Below are positions 1 through 11,156 of a stretch of 64,000 bases of DNA, in pieces. Within the stretch, counting starts at the first letter, position 1. Every line of letters starts with the position of its first letter. The position numbers were made by a program, and so were the translations under genes. Below the pieces are notes generated by a model, which was not told where the DNA came from, made no database searches, and was given only the letters and a program-made list of their open reading frames with translations. The stretch covers positions 120,850,754-120,914,753 of the forward strand of contig CP136061.1 of assembly GCA_032622095.1 (NCBI GenBank). The letters run 5' to 3'. The DNA comes from Siphonodentalium dalli (lineage: Eukaryota > Mollusca > Scaphopoda > Gadilida > Siphonodentaliidae).

Positions 1-435
1 AGGTGGTATTGTTATACGATTGAATACTGTGCGCGGTAGGACTGAGTCCCATTACAGGTATACACTTACTTCTTCGCCTTCTCCTTGACCATCCTGGAAA
101 CAGAAAGTAAACGTTCTAATCTGGGTAAACTACGTGTATTCCAAATACGCAACTGGGTGCGAGATGGTGTATGCACCGGAATTAAGTTGTATGTGAACGA
201 TCGTGATGTAATAATTATAATTTTAATACGTCGTATAAAACTCGTGTTATATTTATAACCAGGAGAGATATGGACATCCATGTGTATCTTTTATAACATA
301 TAAGATATAAATGACTCTCAGTCAAATTTACTGATAGATACCGATACTATTTCCACAGATAAACATTTTGTTTATGTCAAGTGTAAAATTGAATTTTTGG
401 AGGATACGACTTTTTAGAAGCCCATCGACGACTTG
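1..435. repeat. Diverged copy of module B sequence
   Basis: Bases 1-210 align to about 10085-10310 of module B, including a 27-bp identical stretch next to the micro-exon acceptor (94-120 against 10207-10233). Bases about 300-435 resemble about 9560-9680 of module B, with the shared TACTTTTTAGAAG-like motif. The two blocks are in the opposite order from module B, so the segment is rearranged. The 31-bp minisatellite begins at its right edge. Confidence 0.7.
70..93 (-). CDS. 24-nt micro-exon, diverged copy (DGQGEGEE)
   Basis: On the minus strand a strong acceptor (TTTCTGTTTCCAG) and donor (GTAAGTGT) bracket exactly 24 nt, open in phase 0 as DGQGEGEE. The acceptor side is identical over 27 bases to the exon at 10183-10206, yet the exon itself matches at only 11 of 24 positions. 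It is either a fast-changing variant exon or a relaxed one. Phase 1 would also be open (MVKEKAK), so the peptide depends on the gene model. Confidence 0.5.
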
Positions 436-3400
436 ATATAAGCGTTATTATAACCCCATCATAATGTAATAACCGTTATTATAACCCCATCATAATGAAA
501 CAACCGTTATTATAACCCCATCATCATGAAACAACCGTTATTATAACCCCATCATCATGAAACAACCGTTATTATAACCCCATCATCATGAAACAACCGT
601 TATTATAACCCCATCATCATGAAACAACCGTTATTATAACCCCATCATCATGAAACAACCGTTATTATAACCCCATCATCATGAAACAACCGTTATTATA
701 ACCCCATCATCATGAAACAACCGTTATTATAACCCCATCATCATGAAACAACCGTTATTATAACCCCATCATCATGAAACAACCGTTATTATAACCCCAT
801 CATCATGAAACAACCGTTATTATAACCCCATCATCATGAAACAACCGTTATTATAACCCCATCATCATGAAACAACCGTTATTATAACCCCATCATCATG
901 AAACAACCGTTATTATAACCCAAAACATGAAATAACCGTTATTATAATAACCCCATCATCATGAAACAACCGTTATTATAACCCCATCATCATGAAACAA
1001 CCGTTATTATAACCCCATCATCATGAAACAACCGTTATTATAACCCCATCATCATGAAACAACCGTTATTATAACCCCATCATCATGAAACAACCGTTAT
1101 TATAACCCCATCATCATGAAACAACCGTTATTATAACCTCACCATCATGAAACAACCGTTATTATAACCCCATCATCATGAAACAACCGTTATTATAACC
1201 CCATCATCATGAAACAACCGTTATTATAACCCCATCATCATGAAACAACCGTTATTATAACCCCATCATCATGAAACAACCGTTATTATAACCCCATCAT
1301 CATGAAACAACCGTTATTATAACCCCATCATCATGAAACAACCGTTATTATAACCCCATCATCATGAAACAACCGTTATTATAACCCCATCATCATGAAA
1401 CAACCGTTATTATAACCCCATCATCATGAAACAACCGTTATTATAACCCCATCATCATGAAACAACCGTTATTATAACCCCATCATCATGAAACAACCGT
1501 TATTATAACCCCATCATCATGAAACAACCGTTATTATAACCTCACCATCATGAAACAACCGTTATTATAACCCCATCATCATGAAACAACCGTTATTATA
1601 ACCCAAAACACGAAATAACCGTTATTATAACCCCATCATCATGAAACAACCGTTATTATAACCCAAAACACGAAATAACCGTTATTATAACCCCATCATC
1701 ATGAAACAACCGTTATTATAACCCAAAACACGAAATAACCGTTATTATAACCCCATCATCATGAAACAACCGTTATTATAACCCCATCATCATGAAACAA
1801 CCGTTATTATAACCCAAAACATGAAATAACCGTTATTATAACCCCATCATCATGAAACAACCGTTATTATAACCCAAAACACGAAATAACCGTTATTATA
1901 ACCCCATCATCATGAAACAACCGTTATTATAACCCAAAACACGAAATAACCGTTATTATAACCCCATCATCATGAAACAACCGTTATTATAACCCAAAAC
2001 ACGAAATAACCGTTATTATAACCCCATCATCATGAAACAACCGTTATTATAACCCCATCATCATGAAACAACCGTTATTATAACCCCATCATCATGAAAC
2101 AACCGTTATTATAACCCAAAACACGAAATAACCGTTATTATAACCCAAAACACGAAATAACCGTTATTATAACCCCATCATCATGAAAAAACCGTTATTA
2201 TAACCCAAAACATGAAATAACCGTTATTATAACCCCATCATCATGAAACAACCGTTATTATAACCCAAAACATGAAATAACCGTTATTATAACCCCATCA
2301 TCATGAAACAACCGTTATTATAACCCCATCATCATGAAACAACCGTTATTATAACCCCATCATCATGAAACAACCGTTATTATAACCCAAAACACGAAAT
2401 AACCGTTATTATAACCCAAAACACGAAATAACCGTTATTATAACCCCATCATCATGAAACAACCGTTATTATAACCCAAAACATGAAATAACCGTTATTA
2501 TAACCCCATCATCATGAAACAACCGTTATTATAACCCAAAACATGAAATAACCGTTATTATAACCCCATCATCATGAAACAACCGTTATTATAACCCCAT
2601 CATCGTGAAACAACCGTTATTATAACCCCATCATCATGAAACAACCGTTATTATAACCCCATCATCATGAAACAACCGTTATTATAACCCCATCATCATG
2701 AAACAACCGTTATTATAACCCCATCATCATGAAACAACCGTTATTATAACCCCATCATCATGACATCCGTTATTATAACCCAAAACACGAAATAACCGTT
2801 ATTATAACCCCATCATCATGAAACAACCGTTATTATAACCCCATCATCATGAAACAACCGTTATTATAACCCAAAACATGAAATAACCGTTATTATAACC
2901 CCATCATCATGAAACAACCGTTATTATAACCCAAAACATGAAATAACCGTTATTATAACCCCACCATTATGAAATATCCGTTATTATAACCCCACCATAA
3001 TGTAATAACCGTTATTATAACCCCATCATCATGAAACAACCGTTATTATAACCCAAAACACGAAATAACCGTTATTATAACCCCATCATCATGAAACAAC
3101 CGTTATTATAACCCCATCATCATGAAACAACCGTTATTATAACCCCATCATCATGAAACAACCGTTATTATAAACCCACCATCATGAAACAACCGTTATT
3201 ATAAACCCACCATCATGAAACAACCGTTATTATAACCCCATCATCATGAAACAACCGTTATTATAAACCCACCATCATGAAACAACCGTTATTATAACCC
3301 AAAACACGAAATAACCGTTATTATAACCCAAACATGAAATAACCGTTATTATAACCCCACCATAATGTAATAACCGTTATTATAACCCAAAACATGAAAT

Positions 3401-4489
3401 AATCGTTATTATAACCCAAAACATGAAATAATCGTTATTATAACCCAAAACATGAAATAATCGTTATTATAACCCCATCATCATACAAAAACCGTTAGTA
3501 TAACCCAAACATGAAATAACCGTTATTATAACCCCATCATCATGAAACAACCGTTATTATAACCCAAAACATGAAATAATCGTTATTATAACCCCATCAT
3601 CATACAAAAACCGTTAGTATAACCCAAACATGAAATAACCGTTATTATAACCCCACCATAATGTAATAACCGTTATTATAACCCCACCATAATGTAATAA
3701 CCGTTATTATAACCCCATCATCATGAAACAACCGTTATTATAACCCAAAACACGAAATAACCGTTATCATAACCCCATCATCATGAAACAACCGTTATTA
3801 TAACCCAAAACATGAAATAACCGTTATCATAACCCCATCATCATGAAAAAACCGTTATTATAACCCAAACATGAAATAACCGTTATTATAACCCCACCAT
3901 TATGAAATATCCGTTATTATAACCCCACCATAATGTAATAACCGTTATTATAACCCCATCATCATGAAACAACCGTTATTATAACCCAAAACATGAAATA
4001 ACCGTTATCATAACCCCATCATCATGAAAAAACCGTTATTATAACCCAAACATGAAATAACCGTTATTATAACCCCACCATTATGAAATATCCGTTATTA
4101 TAACCCCACCATAATGTAATAACCGTTATTATGACCCTACCATCATGGAATAACCGTTATTATAACCTCACCATCATGGAATAACCGTTATTATAACCCC
4201 ACCATCATGGAATAACCGTTATTATAACCTCACCATTATGGAATAACCGTTATTATAACCCCACCATCATGGAATAACCGTTATTATAACCTCACCATTA
4301 TGGAATAACCGCTATTATAACCTCACCATTATGGAATAACCGTTATTATAACCTCACCATAATGGAATAACCGCTATTATAACCTCACCATTATGGAATA
4401 ACCGCTATTATAACCTCACCATTATGGAATAACCGTTATTATAACCCCACCATCATGGAATAACCGTTATTATAACCCCACCATAAACG
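432..4489. repeat. Large 31-bp minisatellite array
   Basis: About 130 tandem units. The main unit is 31 bp (GTTATTATAACCCCATCATC then ATGAAACAACC) and a 29-bp variant carries CCCAAAACACGAAATAACC. The left half is homogeneous, the middle alternates the two variants, and the right end (4130-4489) carries ATGGAATAACC variants with some GCTATTATAA. The same unit flanks each copy of repeat X (4951-5046, 6155-6240, 11327-11409, 12525-12595, 13722-13800), so the array and X belong to one repeat system. Confidence 0.97.
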
Positions 4490-4955
4490 CAGTTGCAACG
4501 TATGTACATCGTATGTGCAATTGTATGCAGCAAATACCAACTGCATAATAAGGTTTATCTATTTGTCCCACGGTCTTTATTATTGATATAAAAAGGTCCA
4601 ATATGATATGAATATTACACCTTATAACAGATATGTGTCTATGATAACACCATTATACATAGCGTGCTTTAATTGCAAATAAAAAACACACAATTATGCA
4701 AATTAGCAAACACCACAGTTCGCGGTTGTTATGAAACAGTGGGGTTTATAAAAACAGTGTTTTTCGAAATTATCAGAGAGCTGTCAGAGAATCTCTGCGC
4801 GGTGAGTTCTTCGTAGTTCTATGCTTACTGGTAACAGCTGAGCGGTCAATAACTGAGACAATGTTACCCTCGAGGGTAATATGGTGATTTATCGCCCGCC
4901 ATGTGACGCACTCTCAGCCAATCAGAAGAGAGGGAAATGGGATGAAGGATAACAA
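4484..4955 (+). repeat. Repeat X, 5'-truncated copy
   Basis: This copy has the right half of repeat X, from AAACGCAGTTGCAACG to the CAGCCAATCAGAAGAG block. It matches 5690-6160 and 12055-12535 closely and is joined directly to the end of the big minisatellite. It lacks the hairpin end. Three minisatellite units (4951-5046) separate it from the full copy. Confidence 0.9.
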
Positions 4956-5046
4956 CCGTTATTATAACACCACCATCATGGAATAACCGTTATTATAACA
5001 CCACCATCATGGAATAACCGTTATTATAACCCCACCATAATGTAAT

Positions 5047-6160
5047 AATATACAGTTATCGCCCGCGATTGAGTGAGACACGGGGATTTGTCGCCCGCTC
5101 GAGACCTGGAATGTCACCCGAGGGCCACCAGGCCCGAGGGTGACATTCCAGGTCGAGAGCGGCGACAAATCCCCGTGTCTCACGAAAACAAGGGTGATAA
5201 CTGTTTTGTTATCTGACAATGGAGTACACATGAACCTCCTTAATAGCAGGAATAAATGTGCGCATTTATTCTTTAATCCAGTTCGAAAAGTTAATTTTAT
5301 GTTGGAATCATCGCTATTTAGAAAATAAAACATTCATAATCTGGATCAATTAACATACCCGTCATTTGCGCAGATATTCTCCGGTCAGTTTGCTGGTTGC
5401 ATTGTGGAAATCGGTTCACGGAAAGAGGAGTAAAGCAATTTCGAAGTTGAGTAGCCATGCAGCGAAATGTTCGGTTTCGTTTCAAATGAGCGTAAAGACG
5501 CCGACAGACGTGTTAATTTCCAGAATGCTAAAATGTGGAACTAACACGTTGTGGTAGTGCAAACAGAAATTGACATCTGTCACAGATCGTTACGCAATAT
5601 ACGGGTATTCTCTGAAGTCTGATGAACGTATTGAAGAAAAGAAATAATCAATTGATAAACAGCAAATAGTGGCTATTTGATCTAGTATATAAACGTAGTT
5701 GTAACGTATGTACATCGTATGTGCAATTGTCTGCAGCATACCAACTACATAATAAGGTTTATATATTTGTCCCACGGTCTTTATTATTGATATAAAAAGG
5801 TCCAATATGAATATTACACGTTATAACAGATATGTGTCTGTGATAACACCATTTATACATAGCGTGCTCAAATTGCACATAAAAAAACACACAATTATGC
5901 AAATTATCAAACACCACAGTTCGCGGTTGTTATGAAACAGTGGGGTTTATAAAAACAGTGTTTTTCAAAATTATCAGAGAGCTTTCAGAGAATCTCTGCG
6001 CGGTGAGTTCTTCGCAGTTCTATGTTTACTGGTAACAGCTGACCGGTCAATAACTGAGAAAATGTTACCCTCGAGGGTAATATGGTGATTTATCGCCCGC
6101 CATGTGACGCACTCTCATCCAATCAGAAGAGAGGAAAATGGGTTGAAGGATAACAACCGT
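5047..6160 (+). repeat. Repeat X, full copy 1 with terminal hairpin
   Basis: A 1.1-kb repeat bounded on both sides by 31-bp minisatellite units. Its left end is a large inverted repeat (5051-5204). Its right end has the sequence TTATCGCCCGCCATGTGACG and an inverted CCAAT box within CAGCCAATCAGA (here CATCCAATCAGA). No coding frame is convincing. The structure of tandem repeats attached to a short conserved body resembles tandem-repeat-carrying non-autonomous elements known in bivalves (pearl-like), but termini and target duplication were not resolved. Confidence 0.8.
5051..5204. repeat. 154-bp foldback at the end of repeat X
   Basis: Near-perfect inverted repeat. One arm reads ACAGTTATCGCCCGCG then GAGACACGGGGATTTGTCGC, and the other is its complement ending GGGTGATAACTGT, with a short centre around CCACCAGGCC. 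Copies recur at 11414-11567 and inverted at about 13567-13716. Confidence 0.9.
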
Positions 6161-6253
6161 TATTATAACCCCACCATCATGAAATAACCGTTATTATAAC
6201 CCCACCATCATGGAATAACCGTTATTATACCCCATCATCATGTGCGCATAAGA

Positions 6254-6829
6254 TGTGGGAAAACGATGGTTCTTTTCTGATAGACTCAAGAAATGACAAA
6301 TGGTATCGTTTCCTCTCGCATTTCCACGTAGACTGTTATATGTGCATTGATAATCTCCATGTGGACAAACAAATGCTCATGTTCATTGGGTATATCCCAA
6401 ATTATCTCCATGGCATCGCTGATGATGTCCTGGAGATCGTCGATTTTATGGTGCGAGAAGCCGATCAAATATGGCACATTTGGATGTTCGGGGTTAATAG
6501 ATATTTATAGTTCACTATAATGTTCTCCCGATCTCATTCCTTCTCTAACCATCACTACGTGGATATATTCCATCGTGTAATCTTGTACGTGTATATGCGC
6601 GTGTTTACGGTTTCATGCCACTATATATATATGTGTTTCCATTTATAATAAAGTCTTGTGTCTCTGTGTTTGTACATATTTGTTTGTGCATGAAATGTTT
6701 GTGTAATTCCTTGTTTATATTCTGTGTATTTTGTTTGATTATATATTGACTCCTCAGAAATGGAGGAATAAAAAATATATATATTGTTGGTGTCATGGGG
6801 GTCAAAACTGACGTGGTTCAAAGTTGGCA
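6254..6829 (+). other. Possible LTR-like remnant with a primer-binding-like site
   Basis: The block begins TGTGGGAAAACG and ends TTGGCA, followed two to three bases later by TTGGCGCCGTTGGGG. That tract resembles LTR-retrotransposon primer-binding sites. AATAAA signals lie inside at about 6648 and 6767. No retroviral-type ORF follows and the duplicate at 13811-14390 belongs to the same segmental duplication, so there is no independent second LTR. An open frame at 6253-6510 is conserved only because the duplication is recent. Confidence 0.25.
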
Positions 6830-7235
6830 GATTGGCGCCGTTGGGGATGGGGAACGAGGGGAACCAGCATGGATAAAACCATATTGTTCCAAAACATTCA
6901 TTAAACTTATTTTAGGCATCCGCGTGATACGATGAATCTAATGGTGTGGTCTGAAGATGCCGAAGTGTCACCCTTTGAGTTAGGGGTTGCGGTACCAAAA
7001 ATTGATCAAGAACAAAATATCCAATAGAGAACCACATCAAGTGTTTAGTTAATTTTAGTGACTTATGTTTTGTCTATTTAATGAATCAACTTGATAAGTG
7101 AGTACTCATGCAATGTGACACTAATTTAACGCCGACATAACACATAAAACACTACAGTCCACTACGACGAATTTCATGCTACATTGTGGAATGAATTAAA
7201 GGTAGTCAATCCGATTAAACACCCCTAAACTACTA

Positions 7236-7640
7236 TTTCTTTGGCTTCAGGAGTAAACAATGTTTGATTCGAGTCGAGGAACCTACCCGTCAAAGCTCAG
7301 AGTCATCAGATATCGATTTTTGAAGTTTGTTATTTCAATTGTTTGTGGGCCAGAAACACGCTGTCAAAAGGATGGACTCGGTCAAAATTGGCAATACGGC
7401 CAAAATTCGTGAATACTCAAGTGGTAATGGCCATATTTCGTTGAACAAAATGTTGTTAAATAAGATGTTTTGGAAAATTCAATACCATAGTTGACAGTGG
7501 TTAGCATTATTTTGTTGCAATTAATCGATTCTGATAACTAAAGCGTATTTTGAAGAAATGTTGTTGTTGTTGTATCTTGATGATATGGGGACACTCTGAT
7601 CGGATTGAGTACCCTTAAGTACATGTAGCTTGTCAAAGGT
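7236..7640 (+). repeat. Dispersed ~400-bp repeat (ATTCGAGTCGAGGAACC family), copy 1
   Basis: Marked by TTGATTCGAGTCGAGGAACC, then CAAAGCTCAGAGTCATCAGA, a GTTGACAGTGGTTAGCATTA block, and a GACACTCTGATCGGATTGAG end. Related copies occur at 14805-15200 (+), 18062-18450 (+), 30660-30960 (-), 41690-42090 (-) and 55380-55805 (-). The scattered, diverged minus-strand copies show it is an interspersed repeat and not part of the local gene. Its class (SINE or MITE) is not resolved. Confidence 0.85.
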
Positions 7641-7779
7641 TACCAACGCAGCGTTTGGTGTTTGATAGCTGAATGTACGGTATTCGAATGCTTGATGTTA
7701 TAGGAGTAAATCACAGTAACTATATATACTGGAACACCGCGTCACTATATGTACCCCTCGTCAAATGGAATCGGCTTAC

Positions 7780-7806
7780 CTTTTGTTGTGGAGGTGGTCC
7801 CTCAAC
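7780..7806 (-). pseudogene. 27-nt micro-exon with a destroyed acceptor (VEGPPPQQK)
   Basis: This is the counterpart of the intact exon at 15344-15370. The donor GTAAGC is present and the frame is open (VEGPPPQQK), but the acceptor reads CTTCCAT instead of CTTCCAG. The AG to AT change should abolish splicing at this site. The copy at 18613-18639 has the same CAT. Confidence 0.6.
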
Positions 7807-8052
7807 ATGGAAGTGAAGGAATTATACGTTATGCTGGACATTAATGTAATAATGAATAACAACTTAAAAGCCACAAGGCATTCGCTAGGTGAAAAAACAC
7901 TATTGAAATTCTGCATATCAAATAATAAATATAAACATTTATCCTAAGTGTTACAAACAATGTTTTCTTTTGTTATTAGCAACCAAGAAGCTAACATAAA
8001 ACTCTATATTTGCGAATATATGTATGTCTGTCTGTGTTCTACTTAAATTTAC

Positions 8053-8082
8053 GGGGTACCATCTAGGTGGTTCCAGCGGGGT
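8053..8082 (-). CDS. 30-nt candidate micro-exon (TPLEPPRWYP)
   Basis: Minus-strand acceptor ACTCTGTTAG and donor GTAAAT bracket 30 nt that read TPLEPPRWYP in phase 0. The identical exon lies at 15615-15644. The third module has an 11-nt deletion here. The acceptor polypyrimidine tract is only moderate, so this is the weakest of the repeated exons. It sits between the 72-nt Cys exon and the 27-nt exon in every module. Confidence 0.4.
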
Positions 8083-8263
8083 CTAACAGAGTTATCTGTT
8101 TACGAGGAAGATGATGGTGCGGGTTAAAATTTTCTAAAGTGACGCTGTTGGTATCATGAACATAAATGGTGGTGGGGCAATAAAATCAATGACGTTATTT
8201 TCTAAATGCACATAAAGTTATGAAATTTCGCTCCGTTGTTTCGGATTCCTCATTCCGACGTAC

Positions 8264-8335
8264 GGATAATGGAAATTCCTGTTTTATTTGTTTCACACAA
8301 GATTCTAAGCAATTGACGTCGTTTTCGTTGCATCG
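8264..8335 (-). CDS. 72-nt cysteine-containing exon, copy 1
   Basis: Acceptor ACACCCCCAG and donor GTACGT define 72 nt, 24 codons in phase 0, beginning RCNENDVNCLESC and ending FPLS. Cysteines fall at exon residues 2, 9 and 13 (C-x6-C-x3-C). The three copies differ at residue 3 (Asn, Thr or Ile) and by one silent change. Sequence past the donor has indels of 4 and 15 nt between copies, which supports an intron there. Alternatively the frame reads on to a stop and makes this a terminal exon, but then the tails would differ completely. No known fold is recognised. Confidence 0.5.
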
Positions 8336-8509
8336 CTGGGGGTGTATAGAAGTGTCAGGTGCCGAACAATACAACAGGTATAATTTCGCAAAAGGTATTC
8401 GCACGATTGATTCTGAACATACGCAAGAGCTACGTGAATATGTGCTATATCCAGTGATAACCAGTGTTTTATGTCTAGTATACTATTTGTTATAAAATGT
8501 TTGGAGAAT

Positions 8510-9074
8510 CAGGGGGGGGTGAAAAAATTTCTTCCGGCACGTATGCCGGGGTGGGTGGGTGGTCAAAGCCACCAACAAGCAATTTTTTTCCGCAACTAAA
8601 AAAAAAAATTCCTGCTTGTTTTTAGTGTTTTGGCAATGAGTTGGGCTTCAAAACCACTTTGAATCAGTTTGAATGAGAGAAATAATGTAATTCTAACTGG
8701 TAAACTGACTGCAGGCAGTTATCGTGTTGTATTTTGTTGCAAATTTTGAAATCCAAGATGGCCGCTGGCAGCCATGTTTTTTTGGCCGAATGACCTCAAA
8801 ATTACCCATTCCTATTTACATGTCCATGTTAACATCCATGATAAATAGTATGCACAGAAATTCATATACAGCTGTTTACAGTGAATTTCCCCCGCAAATC
8901 TCTGTTTTAGTGTTAAAAGGGGGGGTGGGTGTCAAAATATGGTCGGAAAAAACTGCCGAAAACGGAAAAAAAATTGGCGGTGGGGGTGGGTGTGCGTACA
9001 AAAAATGATCGAAAGGGAAAAAATGCCATACGTGCCTGAAATTTTTGTCCGACCCCCCCCCCCCCCCCCCCCTG
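8510..9074. mobile_element. hAT-like non-autonomous element (MITE), 565 bp
   Basis: The insertion is flanked by a 7-bp direct repeat GGAGAAT (8503-8509 and 9075-9081) and is absent from the same place in both other modules (about 16070 and 19322), which show a single GGAGAAT. The termini are inverted: CAGGGGGGGGTGAAAAAATT against a right end ending in poly-C then CCTG, with GGCACGTATG-like sequence matching inside both ends. CAGGG termini fit the hAT superfamily. Eight bp of TSD would need one mismatch. No transposase frame is present. Confidence 0.9.
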
Positions 9075-9298
9075 GGAGAATACGAATTTTTAGAAGCCCA
9101 CGCATGCAAAGTTATGGTATGAGGTATATGTAGCTTGTTAAAGGTTACGGACGCAGCGTTTGATGTTTGATAGCTGAGCGCACGGGATTCGACCGCATGA
9201 TGTTACGAGTCAATCGCGATATCTACTGGAACACCGCGTCAGTATATGGTGGGTCAGAATCGGAGTTTCGTAGCTACTTGTATTTGAAATCGACTTAC

Positions 9299-9319
9299 CT
9301 CTGGTCGTGGTCCCTCGGG
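9299..9319 (-). CDS. 21-nt micro-exon (PEGPRPE), copy 1
   Basis: The minus-strand acceptor CTTCTTCACTTCCAG and the consensus donor GTAAGTCG bracket 21 nt, in phase 0 PEGPRPE. It is homologous to the 27-nt exon of module A (GERPPPQQK): flanking introns align, and the exons differ by a 6-nt in-frame indel. Copies are at 16293-16313 (HKGPRPE) and 19547-19567 (PEGPRPE). Confidence 0.65.
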
Positions 9320-10182
9320 CTGGAAGTGAAGAAGTTGTACGTTATGATGGATGTATATGTAATAATGAATAATTATACAACGGTTTTTATGAGCGCTGTA
9401 TACGTATGGACATATGCCATGTGTAAACAATTGATGAGCCCAGAACTTCCATTTTAAGACTAAATTCACACAACTAGCAACTAGTAACATTGAATTTTGG
9501 AACATGAATGTTTATCTGGTATAATATGTCTGATATATGTGATATATATCACCATCAACCAATGTTATTGGTTGATATCAATACTAATTCCAGAGATTAA
9601 CAGTTGGTTATGTCTTGTTGACAATTGCATCGATGTTTGTGGGATACTACTTTTTAGAAGTTCACCGACGATATATATGTCAGATATATACTTGTCAGTC
9701 AGCCTTAGAGGTATAGATGCATTTTGATGCAGTTTGTAGCTCATGCCTCACCATTTACCACAAAACTATTATTTGGATATTGTTTGTACAAAAAGTGATT
9801 AAAGCAGCCGCGGGTTTATCAGGTTTCGAATGATTTACTTGCCCAATAATGGCGTTCTCGAAATGTGGTTTGATGCTTAATCCTATAACTCAGACGTTCT
9901 TCTCGTCTGATTTTCCTGATGCCAGTTTCTTACATGAACTAATTTAATGCAATGAATATAATTGTTCTTCTTTTCAGGATGGTAAGCGTAAATCATGGTC
10001 CGGAAATTTGACTGACGTTGTATAAAATTTCAAACGAGATTTAATTTTCTTATAAAACTGTTTCTATTAGTAACGCATACATGCATGTACATGTACGCGA
10101 CATTGTTATATGATTGCATATCGTGCACAGTATATGACGGAGTCCCATTCGTTTAGTTCTCACAGGTATACACAACACTTAC

Positions 10183-10206
10183 TTTTGCTGGCGCTGATTC
10201 ATCTCC
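10183..10206 (-). CDS. 24-nt micro-exon (GDESAPAK), copy in module B
   Basis: Acceptor TTTCTGTTTCCAG and donor GTAAGTGT on the minus strand bracket exactly 24 nt reading GDESAPAK in phase 0. One reading phase is closed by TGA and phase 1 is open. The other module has GDESAPEK at 20425-20448. Splice signals are near-consensus in all copies. Confidence 0.65.
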
Positions 10207-11156
10207 CTGGAAACAGAAAGTAAACGTTCTAATTTTGGTAATCAACATGTATACCAAATGCGCAGCAGTGGGTGCGAGATGGTGTATGAACCGGACATAA
10301 TTTGTATGCAATCGATCCTAAGCAATAAGCTCGCACTCTAACTTGACCAGCAAACGTTATGTCAACGGAAACTGTTAGTATCGGGCGACACTCCTATACT
10401 AAACGCACGTTTTTTTTACTAAGGGTGGATACACACATGCATGCAATCTCTGTACATATCGTGTATTTTGGCGTTTTACATCGATCATACAGACCATGTA
10501 GTATGTATCTGCTGACAACCCAATCTTTGCGGCTATGTTTGACCACAGTGAGTCAAGCTCTGAACGCGCAGAGAGCCGTTGACTGGACGAAGTCGTCAGG
10601 CCGCTTAAAATAATTGTTCGCGCGATGATCCAAATGTTGGACGTTCTGTTTAAATCATTGTCAGTCTTCTCTTGATTTTATACCAGTGATGGTCCCAGGA
10701 TTTCCTCAACGCAGGGGCTATGATCCCCAACATGGGGGCTATATTATCCCGGAAGCTACCGGACTGACCATTACAAATTTCCTCGACGGGGGGGGGGGGG
10801 GGGCGGCGGCACGAGTCCTGACCACCTGAAACCACGAAGCCACTCCTGATTTATAAATATTGTAGTTGACAGTCGTGTCTGTCGAGTGATTAATCTAATA
10901 TGCAGCAATTTCTGCTATTCATATAATTATGAACATATTATTACAGTTTTTAATTTGAAGGTACACAAGGTGGTGTTGTTGTGTGTCTTCATTCGGGGAA
11001 AGGGTTGTCTAGCAACGGGTTCACAACTACGTCACCTTTCCTCTCTTGTATTATATACGCAAAATTTACAACTAAGAATATAATATGAGAAGATGGATAA
11101 GCCGGAGATGTACGATTGTGAGTCTACATACTATGATACGGAGATATGTAATAAAA

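Larger units (their letters stand above)
6155..8509 (+). repeat. Segmental duplication module A, copy 1
   Basis: This module is nearly identical to 13725-16066 and, from about 7270, to 18072-19318. It starts with three minisatellite units. It contains a possible LTR-like block, a dispersed ~400-bp repeat, and the minus-strand 27-, 30- and 72-nt exons. A hAT-like MITE interrupts its junction with module B. Confidence 0.95.
9075..11083 (+). repeat. Segmental duplication module B, copy 1
   Basis: Nearly identical to 19319-21352. It carries the minus-strand 21-nt and 24-nt micro-exons, a poly-G run (10788-10803, 16 G) and an AAGATGGATAAGCCG segment at its right edge that corresponds to a single unit of the 40-bp satellite. 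Its first 380 bp are also paralogous to the part of module A around 7625-7860, so B and A descend from one exon unit. Confidence 0.95.

Noticed and set aside
432-4489. Regular repeats resembling a CRISPR array
   Set aside because: Units abut with no unique spacers, and the setting is clearly eukaryotic.
6253-6510. 85-codon frame conserved at 13810-14067
   Set aside because: It lies in a recent segmental duplication, so near identity is expected with or without coding. No domain is recognised.
8071-8119. A further 30-nt minus-strand exon (8113-8142 region) upstream of TPLEPPRWYP
   Set aside because: The donor GTAAAC and acceptor are weak and the peptide (KILTRTIIFL) does not fit the proline-rich series.
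10359-10613. 84-codon plus-strand frame in module B
   Set aside because: The paralog at 20600-20860 has a deletion near 20778 that breaks the frame.
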